Assembly: GCA_011525805.1 (NCBI GenBank)
Contig: WYBR01000113.1
Coordinates: forward strand, 1-50,581
Direction of reading: 5' to 3'
Source of the DNA: Vicinamibacteraceae bacterium
GTDB lineage: Bacteria > Planctomycetota > Phycisphaerae > Phycisphaerales > UBA5793
Length of the DNA: 50,581 nt
In this document: positions 14,526 to 23,299 of the stretch, piece by piece
Layout: each line of letters starts with the position of its first letter
Numbering within the stretch: position 1 is the stretch's first letter
Made by a program: the position numbers and the translations under genes
The notes under the pieces: model-generated
What the model was told of the DNA's origin: nothing
Seen by the model: only the letters and a program-made list of their open reading frames with translations
Databases searched by the model: none

Positions 14526-17297
14526 ATGTCGCAAGGACGCATGAATCAGGTTGTGGGCGCCGGACGCACGCTCGTGACGGCCGCCCTCGTCGCCGTCGTC
14601 GGAATCACGATGCCCACGGGCTGCTCGACGACGGACTCCGCCGCGCGCAAGCCGGCGATCAACGTGGGCACGGGCAGCAGCCGCGTGCAGGAGACGCGCA
14701 CCTACATCAGCAGCGCGTCGAAGCAGTACCAACTGCCCGACACCTACGTGAGCGAGGCGAAGGTCGGCATGGCGAACGTCGAGCGCACGCTCGCGGACGC
14801 CGAAGCCACGGCGGTGGCGCAGGAGGCGTCGCAGCGCGAGGGCACGGCCCGCCTTCAGGCGCGCAAGCAGGAAGCGGTGACGCGCGAGCAGATCGCGCTG
14901 GCCGAGGCCGACCGCCTCAAGCAGCAGTACGACGCCGAGCAGAACCGCATCTTCGCCGACATGGCTGCCCGGCAGCGCGAGATCGAGGCCGCCGCCGCCC
15001 GCGACGAGGCCCTCGTTCAGGCCCTGCTCAAGGAGCGCCAGACGATCCAGGAGGAACTCCTCTCCCGCGCCAACACCGAGTTCAGCGAGGCCAACGCCCG
15101 CATCGAGAAACTCCGCAATGTGCGCGAGACGACCAAGACCGAGTCCCTCGCCGCGATCGAAGACATGCGCGAGACCGCCAAGGCCACCCGCAGCCGCGCC
15201 GAGGCGACCGTCAACGCCATGCGCGTCGAGGCCAACGCCGTCTCCGACCAGACCAAGGCCCAGGCGGATGAACTGAAGATCCGCATCGAGACCGTCGTTC
15301 AGCAGTCCAACGCCGAGTCCAAGCGCCTCGCCGCCAAGTCCGCTTCGCTCCTTCAGGAAGCGACGGCCCAGTCCGCCGAACTCAACGCCCGCGCCGACGC
15401 GCTCACCGCGCAGGCCTCGCAGGAGGAGTACGACGTCAAGATCAAGGCCGCCGACTCGCTCTGGGCCCAGGCCCAGTTCAACCACGAGCGCGCCATCGTC
15501 CAGTCCCAGTCGGACTACGCCCGCGCCGAGGCGAAAATCGCCCGCTTGCGCGGCGACGCCGAGGTCATCTCCCAGCAGGGCGAGACCGACTTCAAGCACG
15601 GCATGGATGAACTCGAGTCGTGGACCAAGGACGCCCGCGCCGAGATCAACAAGATCCGCATCCAGGCGGACCGACACGAGTCCGTCGCACGCAGCCAGTT
15701 CGTCAAGGCCGAGGCCGAGGCCCGCGCCAATGCCCTCCGCGAGACCGCCGCGCACCAGCGCGAACTCGCCGAGGAAGAGATGAAGACGATCATCGCCGCG
15801 GCGAAGGAAGAGGCCGCACGCGTCCGCGCCATGATCATCGACGACCTCGCCAAGCAGCAGGCCAAGGGCAGCGTCGAGACGACCGGCAAGACTGATCCCG
15901 CCCAGCCGCTTCCCGAGAACCTCCACAACGTGCCGCCGGCCCCGGGCGTGACGCCTGTGACCCCGCGCGTCGAGCCCGAGCACATCGCCGCCTTCCGCAC
16001 CGCGCTCGCCGAGGTGATGAAGGACCGGGCGACGGCCGACGCCCACTCGCTGGCCCTCGAAGCGTCCTACGCCGAGACCAAGACGAACCTCGAGGCGGCC
16101 CGCAGCCAGCAACTCGCCGTCGCCGCCGAGCAGCAGGCCATCGCCTCGGCCCTCGAAACGCAGGCGCAGGCGAAACTGGCGGAAGTGACGGCGCTGGCGA
16201 CGGCGGAACTCGCCTTCGCCCAGAGCCGCCACCAGCGCGCCATCGTCGAAGCAGGCGCCTTCCGCAAGGAGGCCCTCGCCCAGGCGACCGACCTCCGTGC
16301 CCAGGCCAAGACGACCTACGACGTGGCCGTGGCCCAGTCAAACCAGTTGAAGGCCGAGTCGGAGATGACGGCTCGCAACGGCCAGACCGAGGCGACCGCC
16401 CTCCAGGCCCAACTCGACGCCATCAACCGCCGCGGCAACGCCGAGTACAGCCGCCTCGTCGCCGAGGCCGACAGCGTGCACCAGAGCCAGACCGCCCTGG
16501 CCACCCAGTTCGACGCCCAGATCGACGCCGCCCAGCGCACCTTGACGGCCGAACTCGCCAAACTCGATCGCTCGATCGAGTCGCAGACGATCGTCGCCCA
16601 GGCGAACTACGACGAATCCCTCGTCCGCGCCGAAGTCGTCGGCAAGCAGACCGAGGTCGAGATCGCCCGCATCCGCGCCCGCAACGCGCTCGACCAGTCG
16701 CTGGCCGAGGCGGAACTCGACCGCTCGCGCACGCTTGTCTACACGAACCGCGTGAAAGGCGAGGCGGATGTTGAGCGCCTCGTCGCCAACGCCCGGGCCG
16801 AGAGCGAGCAGGCCGAAGCCCTCACCGAGGCCGAGTTCGCCCACCTCCGCGCCGAGCGCGACATCGTGATGGCGCACGTCGAGGCGAACCGCAAGTCGGC
16901 CCTCGCGCAGGAAGAGGCCGTCCGCGCCCAGTTCGGCGCCCGCCTCGTGCAGGTGGATGCGGAGCGCGTGAAGAGCGCGGCGGATGAGTTCCGCACCGAG
17001 ACCTTCCGCCAGAAGAACCTCGAGACGACCATCGCCCAGGCCGAAGCGATGCGGGCCGAGACGCAGCAGCGCCTCGCCGCACTCCGGGCGCAGCAGCAGG
17101 AACTCCAACTGGCTGCGACGAAGAACTGGGATCAGCGCCTCGCGGAACTGCGCAAGTCGACGAGGACGTTCCAGACCGAGTTCCGCGTTCCGCTCCCCTC
17201 GGTGACGCCCCTCCAGGCGACGCGCGAGACCGTCAAGACCGGCGACAAGGAGCAGAACGTCGTCCAGATCGCCGATGTCCCGACGGACAAGGAGTGA
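14526..17297 (+). CDS. Large Ala/Glu-rich coiled-coil lipoprotein
   Basis: A 923-residue protein starting at 14526 after GGAGG (14516-14520). The N terminus (residues 1-33) is a signal peptide ending MPTGC-S, which suggests lipidation at the Cys near residue 33, though -3 is Pro rather than Leu. The rest is almost unbroken predicted coiled coil, dominated by Ala, Glu, Arg and Gln (KQEAVTREQIALAEADRL, NAESKRLAAKSASLLQEA). One proline-rich break lies near residues 455-480 (PENLHNVPPAPGVTPVTP), giving two long helical halves. There are no catalytic motifs. A structural, envelope-spanning or cell-shape role is conceivable but is only inferred. It is a stand-alone unit closed by a strong terminator at 17338. 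Confidence 0.85.
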   Translation: MSQGRMNQVVGAGRTLVTAALVAVVGITMPTGCSTTDSAARKPAINVGTGSSRVQETRTYISSASKQYQLPDTYVSEAKVGMANVERTLADAEATAVAQEASQREGTARLQARKQEAVTREQIALAEADRLKQQYDAEQNRIFADMAARQREIEAAAARDEALVQALLKERQTIQEELLSRANTEFSEANARIEKLRNVRETTKTESLAAIEDMRETAKATRSRAEATVNAMRVEANAVSDQTKAQADELKIRIETVVQQSNAESKRLAAKSASLLQEATAQSAELNARADALTAQASQEEYDVKIKAADSLWAQAQFNHERAIVQSQSDYARAEAKIARLRGDAEVISQQGETDFKHGMDELESWTKDARAEINKIRIQADRHESVARSQFVKAEAEARANALRETAAHQRELAEEEMKTIIAAAKEEAARVRAMIIDDLAKQQAKGSVETTGKTDPAQPLPENLHNVPPAPGVTPVTPRVEPEHIAAFRTALAEVMKDRATADAHSLALEASYAETKTNLEAARSQQLAVAAEQQAIASALETQAQAKLAEVTALATAELAFAQSRHQRAIVEAGAFRKEALAQATDLRAQAKTTYDVAVAQSNQLKAESEMTARNGQTEATALQAQLDAINRRGNAEYSRLVAEADSVHQSQTALATQFDAQIDAAQRTLTAELAKLDRSIESQTIVAQANYDESLVRAEVVGKQTEVEIARIRARNALDQSLAEAELDRSRTLVYTNRVKGEADVERLVANARAESEQAEALTEAEFAHLRAERDIVMAHVEANRKSALAQEEAVRAQFGARLVQVDAERVKSAADEFRTETFRQKNLETTIAQAEAMRAETQQRLAALRAQQQELQLAATKNWDQRLAELRKSTRTFQTEFRVPLPSVTPLQATRETVKTGDKEQNVVQIADVPTDKE

Positions 17298-17337
17298 TCG
17301 CCGAAGTCGGCCCTCACTCACCCACCGCCGACCTCAC

Positions 17338-17369
17338 GCCGGCCGGGAGCCTCCTCCCGGCCGGCTTTT
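17338..17369 (+). terminator. Rho-independent terminator after the coiled-coil lipoprotein
   Basis: A perfect 12-bp stem (17338-17349 with 17354-17365), 4-base loop and TTTT, 40 bases past the stop codon. Confidence 0.9.
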
Positions 17370-17433
17370 CGTTTGCGCTCGCATCTTGCTTGGCCAATCG
17401 TGGCTATCCGCCGACGTCGACCTCTCTGCATCG

Positions 17434-17745
17434 CTATTCGTGGTCTCGCCACCACTCGCTCTCAGGTGGTGTCGCGATCTCGGGCGAAGCGGGAACATGC
17501 TTTGATTCGGAACGCGATCGCGCATCGACCCTCGTTGTGCCCGGTGGGCGACGTGTGACGGACCTCCGGAGGTACTTGATACAATATAATCCTGTTCCGG
17601 GGATTCCGATGGAGATGTACGGCTGCCCATTGGGAGATCGGCCGTACCGCAGTCCCGGCACTCCAACGCTCCAACCGACGCCACCCTTGGAGAGTGTGAC
17701 CCTGAACGGGCCTCGACCGAAGACTCTTCGCCAACGCCAACCCAT
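17434..17745 (-). CDS. DUF4236-domain protein, last gene of the vWA/PP2C/kinase operon
   Basis: A 103-residue protein. Residues 1-60 match the DUF4236 pattern: an N-terminal MGWRWRRVFGRGPFRVTLSK, then a Gly/Ser-rich strand GVGWSVGVPG, and the closing SIGIPGTGL before a tyrosine. DUF4236 is a small domain of unknown function found at the start of diverse bacterial proteins. The ATG at 17745 lies 11 bases after the stop of the kinase gene and has AGAGG upstream, so it is probably co-transcribed. The C-terminal 40 residues are Arg/Ser/Pro-rich and look unstructured. Its composition matches the lower-GC operon. Assignment rests on the N-terminal motif only. Confidence 0.7.
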   Translation of the reverse strand: MGWRWRRVFGRGPFRVTLSKGGVGWSVGVPGLRYGRSPNGQPYISIGIPGTGLYCIKYLRRSVTRRPPGTTRVDARSRSESKHVPASPEIATPPESEWWRDHE

Positions 17746-17756
17746 GAACGGCCTCT

Positions 17757-19985
17757 CTACGGCTTGCCGGCGTACTGATTCTCCCAGAGCGCGACCGAGT
17801 TGCCGCCGCAGGTCGCCATGCGCCGGCCCTTCTGATCGAGCGCCATTGACGTGAGCCCTCGCTGCTGAGCATTGTGTTCGCTAATGACCTTGCCAGAACG
17901 CGCATCCCAGCACCGCACGCGACCATCGCTCCCTGCTGTGATGACCGCGCGGGAGTCAGGTGAAAAGGCGACGCCCGTCACTGACTCCGATTTTGCGGCA
18001 ATACGCATTGCCTGCGACCCGGTCGCAAGATCCCACAGGAACAAGTACCCGTCCATGCCACCCGAAGCGGCCAGCCTGTCGTTCGGAGCGACCGCGACAC
18101 ACTTCACCGGTGCAGTGTGCCCGTAGAGCGTGTGGCGGCAACGCTCGTTTCTCACGTCCCAGACCTTCACACTCATGTCCTCTGAACCCGAGACGAGCAG
18201 CGCATGCGTTGAGCCGAATGCGGCGCAGAGGACTTTCCGCTTGTGTGCCTTCAGTCGTGCGACCTGCCGCTTCGCAGCCACGTCCCAGACATAGAGCTCC
18301 AGCACGCCCAGAGCGCCTGCGATGAATCGGCCATCGGGGCTCGCGGCAACTCCGTTGACGTTGCTGTTCCGGCGATTGGTGAATGTGTGAACATCAAGGC
18401 CAGCAACGCTCCACAGCCGCACGGACTTCCCGCCAGACGCGGCAACCTGACCTGCACCCACTCCAGTGACGCCGGTGACCGGCCCCCGAAACGCCTGCAG
18501 GGTCTTGACGCGAGAGCCGTCTTTGGCCCTCCACAGGATGACGAGCCCGAGATCGTCACCGGAGGCGATGTACTCGGCATCACGCGTCATGCCGACAGCA
18601 CGCACCGTCGTGTTGTGCCCCTGCTGAGGCTCATTCACGGTTTCAATGACATCCCGAAAGCCAGTCTGTTCCTTGTAGGTTCCGTCTGGCACGTCCCGCG
18701 TGCCAGTTTGCTCTTGGTACTGCTCGGCAACTTGACGCGTCCCCACTTGCACCTGGTACTGCTCCTGACGTTGCACCTCCACCGTCTGCGACAAACCGAA
18801 GAGAGATCGCAGCGCCCTTCCCACGGCCCCCTTCGCCGCAGGCACAGTCTGCGTGATGGTGCGCGTCCGCTGCTCAAAGACCGGCTCCGTCTTGTAGCGC
18901 GTTCTCACCTCGTACACCGGCTCGGTGCGATAGCGGGTTCGTGTGACGAATACTGGGTCCTTCCTCACGCGCTGGAGTTGTGAATGGCCGGGGCGCTGCC
19001 ACACCGGCGCAAAGCTAAACACGAACGTGACGATAGCGGGGTTTCTCCCTGGCGTCATGCCACGGACATGATCAAACAGCCACGAGTCTCCGCCGATGGG
19101 CGTCGGCGACGGCCCTGTGACGATCTGAATCCTGTCTGGATCGCATCCGCACACGCGGATGAGTCCGCGCACTCGCGACGTTATGTCGTTGTCGGAAAGC
19201 GACAGCAGCGAGCCGAAAACTCGGGAGGACCTGGGATCGAGGTAGTCGTCCTTGCGGAACAGCAGGTTGTCGCCGTTGTTGAACTCATCCCACAGTTCGG
19301 GTCGTTTTGATGTGGCGAGGATCGCCACGAGGATTACCTGGCCAGCAAACTCGTCCACGTCGCGGTGGAAGTCTCGCTCAGTGCGCTTGGGGTCCTGATA
19401 CGCAGGATGCCCCGTCTCATGGCTACCGCGGCCGGCAAGCGCTGGCACCCACATTCCGTCATAGTCGATCAACTTTAGGGAACCGTCTGGAGCCACCAGT
19501 ACGTTTCCATGCTGCAGGTCGCCGTGCGCGACTTCCTTCGCCTTGAGGTCCACGAGCATTCGCTGCCAGCGCTGAGCAAGGGATCCAAGCACTCCAGGTG
19601 AATAACGAGACCTTTCAATAAAGTCGTTTAGGGGTGTGCCCTCGACCCAGCCCATCTTCAGTATCGGAAACCTCTGTCCCTTAACAAGAATGCCCTGGGG
19701 TTGGAAGTCAAAGTGAATCGTATACGGCAGAGCGACCGCTCCGAGGTGTCCACCGATCCTCTGGTATCGCTCAGCCTGATCCTTGAAGTCTCTGAGGAAG
19801 CAACGGACAGCCCAGCGACGACCGCCGCTCGTGATTTCGTAAACACTCGCGAACCCGCCCGTAATTGGCCGCGGCAATCCAAGCCGATTGAGCGATGGAC
19901 TACCACGGCGCAAATCGGCGTCGGTGAAGCACAGGTGCGGCGCCTGAATCGCCTCCTGGTAATCTGACATCGTCGGCCAGAACAT
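17757..19985 (-). CDS. Protein kinase fused to a C-terminal WD40 propeller (TerY-P-type kinase)
   Basis: About 742 residues. Residues about 35-270 are a Ser/Thr-kinase-like domain: glycine loop GGFASVYEI, catalytic loop HGDLQHGN (His154 on) and metal-binding DYDG (Asp174 on), where canonical kinases have HRD and DFG. The usual VAIK lysine position reads AVR. These HGDLxxGN and DYDGM forms are the ones I associate with kinases of vWA/PP2C/kinase triads. A linker (about 345-450) has repeated Tyr/Thr/Glu/Arg motifs. Residues about 456-740 hold some seven WD40 repeats (SEDMSVKVWD, GMDGYLFLWD, GSDGRVRCWD). The ATG at 19985 fits the upstream GGAGG better than the GTG at 19994. It sits 16 bases after the PP2C gene. 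The likely role is phosphorylation signalling opposed by that phosphatase. Confidence 0.85.
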   Translation of the reverse strand: MFWPTMSDYQEAIQAPHLCFTDADLRRGSPSLNRLGLPRPITGGFASVYEITSGGRRWAVRCFLRDFKDQAERYQRIGGHLGAVALPYTIHFDFQPQGILVKGQRFPILKMGWVEGTPLNDFIERSRYSPGVLGSLAQRWQRMLVDLKAKEVAHGDLQHGNVLVAPDGSLKLIDYDGMWVPALAGRGSHETGHPAYQDPKRTERDFHRDVDEFAGQVILVAILATSKRPELWDEFNNGDNLLFRKDDYLDPRSSRVFGSLLSLSDNDITSRVRGLIRVCGCDPDRIQIVTGPSPTPIGGDSWLFDHVRGMTPGRNPAIVTFVFSFAPVWQRPGHSQLQRVRKDPVFVTRTRYRTEPVYEVRTRYKTEPVFEQRTRTITQTVPAAKGAVGRALRSLFGLSQTVEVQRQEQYQVQVGTRQVAEQYQEQTGTRDVPDGTYKEQTGFRDVIETVNEPQQGHNTTVRAVGMTRDAEYIASGDDLGLVILWRAKDGSRVKTLQAFRGPVTGVTGVGAGQVAASGGKSVRLWSVAGLDVHTFTNRRNSNVNGVAASPDGRFIAGALGVLELYVWDVAAKRQVARLKAHKRKVLCAAFGSTHALLVSGSEDMSVKVWDVRNERCRHTLYGHTAPVKCVAVAPNDRLAASGGMDGYLFLWDLATGSQAMRIAAKSESVTGVAFSPDSRAVITAGSDGRVRCWDARSGKVISEHNAQQRGLTSMALDQKGRRMATCGGNSVALWENQYAGKP

Positions 19986-20001
19986 TGCCCCCACACCTCC
20001 A

Positions 20002-20763
20002 TCATCCGATCACGTTCACCCGAACAAGAGTGGTGTCATCATTGCGGATCTTCTTCTCCAGCCGCAGTGAATCGATGATCTCGCGGAATGACCGCGGTTC
20101 CCCATCCGTATCTAGGTCGCGCAGCACACTCCAAGGTTTACGACCGGCCTCGTATTCTGTGAGGAACCACTGCGCCAGCGCGTCTGTGGTGAGGTAGAAA
20201 TCATCATCGAGATGCCAGGTGCCGCGCGCCTTGCGCATGGCCGCATACTCGCTCGGCCACCTGTTGCGCTGCGTGGACAGGAGATATGGACGACTGTTGA
20301 AAGCTCCAGAGGAGTCGAGGGGGAACGCCTTGTGCAGGCGGTCCTCTCTGACGAGGAAGAGGCATGCGTCACCCAGTGCGATCGCGCACCACTCCATCGG
20401 GTTATTCTCATTGCAGGTGCGGCGCATCGACATGCCCAGGAATGCGGCGAAAGCCCCGCGGGACGCCGCCTCCTCGGCAAACCACGGCAGCGGCCGACGA
20501 GCGACCTGGCGTTGCCACCGCTCCTGGAGTTTCGGAATCACTTCATGGAACGTCGGGAAAGTCAGCGTTCCCACGCCGAAGTGTCGGACAAGCCGCCTCG
20601 CCCACTCCCGTGCGAACGAGGACTCGGTGGCACCATCTGCAATGGCGCATCGGAACTTTCCATTGCGTGAGTCATGAGGCCATGCCGGATACGCTGCATC
20701 CTCGTAGTCGCGTTCACTCGTACCCGCTTTGGGCACGTGGTATGTGCGAGAAATGACGTGCAT
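20002..20763 (-). CDS. PP2C-family protein phosphatase of the triad
   Basis: A 253-residue protein of the PPM/PP2C metal-dependent Ser/Thr phosphatase superfamily. Metal-binding and core motifs are visible in order: an N-terminal ERDYEDAA (acidic residue pair), CAIADGATESSFA (motif DG-x-x-x), ALGDACLFLV, TTDALAQWF (the TDG position carries TDA), and the final NDDTTLVRV. The short length and the ADGATE version of the DGxxG motif resemble phosphatases of TerY-P triads. It starts 14 bases after the vWA stop and ends 16 bases before the kinase ATG, so it is in the same transcript. It probably reverses phosphorylation by the adjacent kinase; the natural substrate is unknown and could be the vWA protein or DUF4236 protein. 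Confidence 0.85.
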   Translation of the reverse strand: MHVISRTYHVPKAGTSERDYEDAAYPAWPHDSRNGKFRCAIADGATESSFAREWARRLVRHFGVGTLTFPTFHEVIPKLQERWQRQVARRPLPWFAEEAASRGAFAAFLGMSMRRTCNENNPMEWCAIALGDACLFLVREDRLHKAFPLDSSGAFNSRPYLLSTQRNRWPSEYAAMRKARGTWHLDDDFYLTTDALAQWFLTEYEAGRKPWSVLRDLDTDGEPRSFREIIDSLRLEKKIRNDDTTLVRVNVIG

Positions 20764-20777
20764 GGGGGGACACAGAG

Positions 20778-21617
20778 CTAGCGGAGGTTGCTGGGTCGTG
20801 TCCCGATGTCGAGAGCTTCGATCAGCGTCACGAGGTCAGCATTCAGTACGAATCCACGGGACTCTTCGCCCACGTTAAACCCACGCTCCTGTGCCACTTT
20901 CTGCATGAAGGGAGTCAGTTGAGATGCGGTGTCGAACAGCATCAAGGAATAGGAGTCCTTCAGGCTGGCCGACGAGGCGGGAAAGGAGACCGTCGCAGAG
21001 TCTTTGCTGGAAAGGTGGATATTGAAAAGGAGTGCGTTGCCGTCGGTCGACGCCAGGTTGCGGAGTTTCTGCATGGCGCCGGTAGGATCGCCATCCGTCG
21101 ACTCGCCGTCCGTGATGTGAACGATCACAGGGGGGAAGCAGTTCGGGTGCGATTGAAGCCATCCTGACATCACTCGCTCCGCCTCGCTCATGGCCTGGCA
21201 CATCGGCGTCCCGCCATTTGAATGCGGTTCAAACCACACGGGAAACCGAACCGGCTGGTCCACGAGTCCGCCAGCCCCGTCATCCACCTTCTTCATCCGC
21301 TGTTCAACCCGCGCGGGGTTGTTCGCCAGTTCAGAAATGGGGACGAGCTCGCGACCGGAAAGGGGTCCAGTGAACGCGGGACCAACCGATGCGCCGTATC
21401 CGATGACTCCAACGTGGTAGTAGTCTCGCACCCCCTCCGACTTGGCGCACTTGATGACCAGGTTCGACAGAAGTTTGTTCAGTGCGTCAGCGACGCCCTG
21501 TGCCTTCGGCTTGGATGACTCTCCGGTGCCGAAGGCGTCCGTCATCGAGCCTGACTGATCGACGACGAACAGAAAACACGAGGGGTTGACGCGGCTGATC
21601 TCGGCGGTGTAGGTCAT
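20778..21617 (-). CDS. TerY-like von Willebrand A domain protein
   Basis: A 279-residue cytosolic vWA protein, first gene of the operon. The metal-ion-dependent adhesion site is complete: DQSGS (Asp20, Ser22, Ser24), the Thr in NGGTPMCQ, and the Asp in HITDGES. TerY-type features include LNKLLSNL and DYYHVGVIGYG following the first helix. The ATG at 21617 is chosen because the vWA fold begins at once (ISRVNPSCFLFVVD) and GGAG precedes it; upstream in-frame sequence is not convincing. In triads of this type the vWA protein is thought to assemble or be regulated by kinase and phosphatase. No tellurite-resistance terC/terD gene is in the window, so a canonical Ter cluster is not shown. Confidence 0.85.
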   Translation of the reverse strand: MTYTAEISRVNPSCFLFVVDQSGSMTDAFGTGESSKPKAQGVADALNKLLSNLVIKCAKSEGVRDYYHVGVIGYGASVGPAFTGPLSGRELVPISELANNPARVEQRMKKVDDGAGGLVDQPVRFPVWFEPHSNGGTPMCQAMSEAERVMSGWLQSHPNCFPPVIVHITDGESTDGDPTGAMQKLRNLASTDGNALLFNIHLSSKDSATVSFPASSASLKDSYSLMLFDTASQLTPFMQKVAQERGFNVGEESRGFVLNADLVTLIEALDIGTRPSNLR

Positions 21618-21884
21618 GAATCTGCTCCATCCTCGATGGCATATGCGAAGGCGCGCCAACCGACAACCGGCATCTGATCGGCGGATGCTGCCCATGCGGA
21701 CCCGAACTGGCCCAAGTCTATGCTCGTTACCCTACTGGGGGGGGAGTGCGTGTTCAGTCAACTTGTGTCACCGTCTCAGGACTATCAATGGTTATAGGAC
21801 TTTAGACCAGCCGGCAGCGTATGCCGCTGCATCACGCGTGGCCCGTAGATGTCGCCGCCCTTTCGCCGATGACACTCTCGGCCC

Positions 21885-23114
21885 ATGAATCGCTATCCGC
21901 TGCAACCGAAGCCGCGGCGCTGGGAGGCGCGGCTGAGTCCGCTGGTCATCCGCCTCACGCGAGCGCTGCGCCGGCGGCGGGCGGCGACGCGCGAGCGGCT
22001 CATCGGCGTCGAGGTGTGCGGTGCGGAGATCGTCCGCGACGCGGTCAACGCCGGCCAAGGCGTGCTCATCACGCCCAACCATCCCGGCCACGCCGACGCC
22101 TACATCATGTTCGACGCCGCCGACGCCGCGGGGCTCCCCTTCTACTTCATGTCCGCCTGGCAGGTCTTCGCCTTGCAGGACCCGATCGGCCGATGGCTGC
22201 TCACGCGGCACGGCTGCTTCAGCGTCGATCGCGAAGGGGCCGACAAGGAGGCCTTCCGCACCGCCGTCGAGATTGTCCGCGACCAGCGTGAGCCGCTGGT
22301 CGTCTTCCCCGAGGGGGAGGTCTATCACCAGAACGACCGGGTGACGCCCTTTCGCGACGGGGCGGCGGCGATCGCCTTGTCGGCCGCGAAAAAGGCGCAG
22401 CGCGAGATCGTCGCCATCCCGTGCGCGATCCGCTATCGATATGCGGCGGACCCGATGCCGCAACTGCTCGACCTGATGTCGCGCCTTGAGGAGAAGGTGC
22501 TCTGGCGGCCGCGGCCGGACCTGCCGCTGCCCCAGCGCCTCTACCGATTCGCGGAGGCGCTGCTCGCGCTCAAGGAGATCGAGCACGTCGGTCAGACGCA
22601 GGAAGGCACGCTGCCGCTGCGGACCACAATGCTCGCGGACCACATCCTGCGCCGCATCGAGGGGCGCTACTCCTTGGCGTCGCCGTCGGGCGCGAGCGAC
22701 CTCGGCGCCACGATCCCGGTGCGCGTCAAGGAGGCGCGGGCGGCGGCGCTCAAGCGCTTTGCGGAACTCGATGGAGAAGGCGCTGAACCTCGCCAAGCCG
22801 CAAGCGGCTGGTCGCGCATCGAGATCGCCAACGATTTCGACGACCTCTTCCTCGTCCTCCAGGCCTTCAGTTACCCCGGCGACTACGTGGATGAGCGGCC
22901 GACGGTCGAGCGCCTTGCCGAGACGCTCGACAAGTTCGAGGAGGACGTGCTGGGGGCGGCGAGCGCGACCGTCCGCGCCGACCGCCGGGCGACCGTGACT
23001 TTCGGCAGGCCAATCGCCTGCGGGGGCGGCGGGGCCGAGGGCCGCCTGCGAGCCGCAGACCTGACGGCCGCCCTGGAGTCCGCGGTCCAGGCCTTGCTCG
23101 ACGGGCATGCGTGA
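21885..23114 (+). CDS. PlsC-like 1-acyl-glycerol-phosphate acyltransferase family protein
   Basis: A 409-residue acyltransferase of the PlsC superfamily. The catalytic block is [11 protein letters not shown] near residues 63-73, a form of the NHxxxxD motif. The substrate-binding block VVFPEGEVY lies near 140, and GAAAIAL fits the third block. The protein is longer than typical PlsC (about 240 residues); residues 250-409 are a helical extension of unknown role. It has no clear membrane segment beyond amphipathic stretches. It probably transfers acyl chains in phospholipid or related lipid synthesis at the inner face of the membrane; the acceptor is not known. It lies 270 bases from the divergent vWA operon and reads toward the pseudopilin genes. 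Confidence 0.8.
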   Translation: MNRYPLQPKPRRWEARLSPLVIRLTRALRRRRAATRERLIGVEVCGAEIVRDAVNAGQGVLITPNHPGHADAYIMFDAADAAGLPFYFMSAWQVFALQDPIGRWLLTRHGCFSVDREGADKEAFRTAVEIVRDQREPLVVFPEGEVYHQNDRVTPFRDGAAAIALSAAKKAQREIVAIPCAIRYRYAADPMPQLLDLMSRLEEKVLWRPRPDLPLPQRLYRFAEALLALKEIEHVGQTQEGTLPLRTTMLADHILRRIEGRYSLASPSGASDLGATIPVRVKEARAAALKRFAELDGEGAEPRQAASGWSRIEIANDFDDLFLVLQAFSYPGDYVDERPTVERLAETLDKFEEDVLGAASATVRADRRATVTFGRPIACGGGGAEGRLRAADLTAALESAVQALLDGHA

Positions 23115-23144
23115 AAAAACTCGACTTTTTGCCGCAAGCCGCCA

Positions 23145-23173
23145 TTGCGGAAGCGGACATTTTCCGGTATGCT
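23145..23173 (+). promoter_or_regulatory. Probable sigma-70-like promoter for the pseudopilin gene at 23300
   Basis: TTGCGG (23145-23150) and TATGCT (23168-23173) are 17 bases apart, in a patch richer in A+T than its surroundings (AAAAAAC and CTTTTT nearby). It would give a leader of about 120 bases before the pseudopilin ATG. Confidence 0.45.
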
Positions 23174-23299
23174 CATAGGGCTGATCCCCGAGACCGGGCG
23201 CGGATCCCGGCCGGAGTGAGCCGGCATCGCACATCGCGCAGCCGTGGCCGCCGCTTCGACGGCGAGATTCGGCGAAGGCAGAGAGAGGAACCGACGCTC

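Noticed and set aside
14520-16232. Long antisense open frame under the coiled-coil gene
   Set aside because: Gly/Leu-rich shadow resulting from the high-GC third positions of the plus-strand gene.
17434-21617. Canonical tellurite-resistance (Ter) cluster
   Set aside because: No terD, terC or related gene is in the window; only the vWA/PP2C/kinase part is supported.
21700-21830. Promoter for the vWA operon (TTGACT and TAGGGT or TATAAC on the minus strand)
   Set aside because: Spacing between the hexamers is wrong (about 21 bases), and other combinations are weak.
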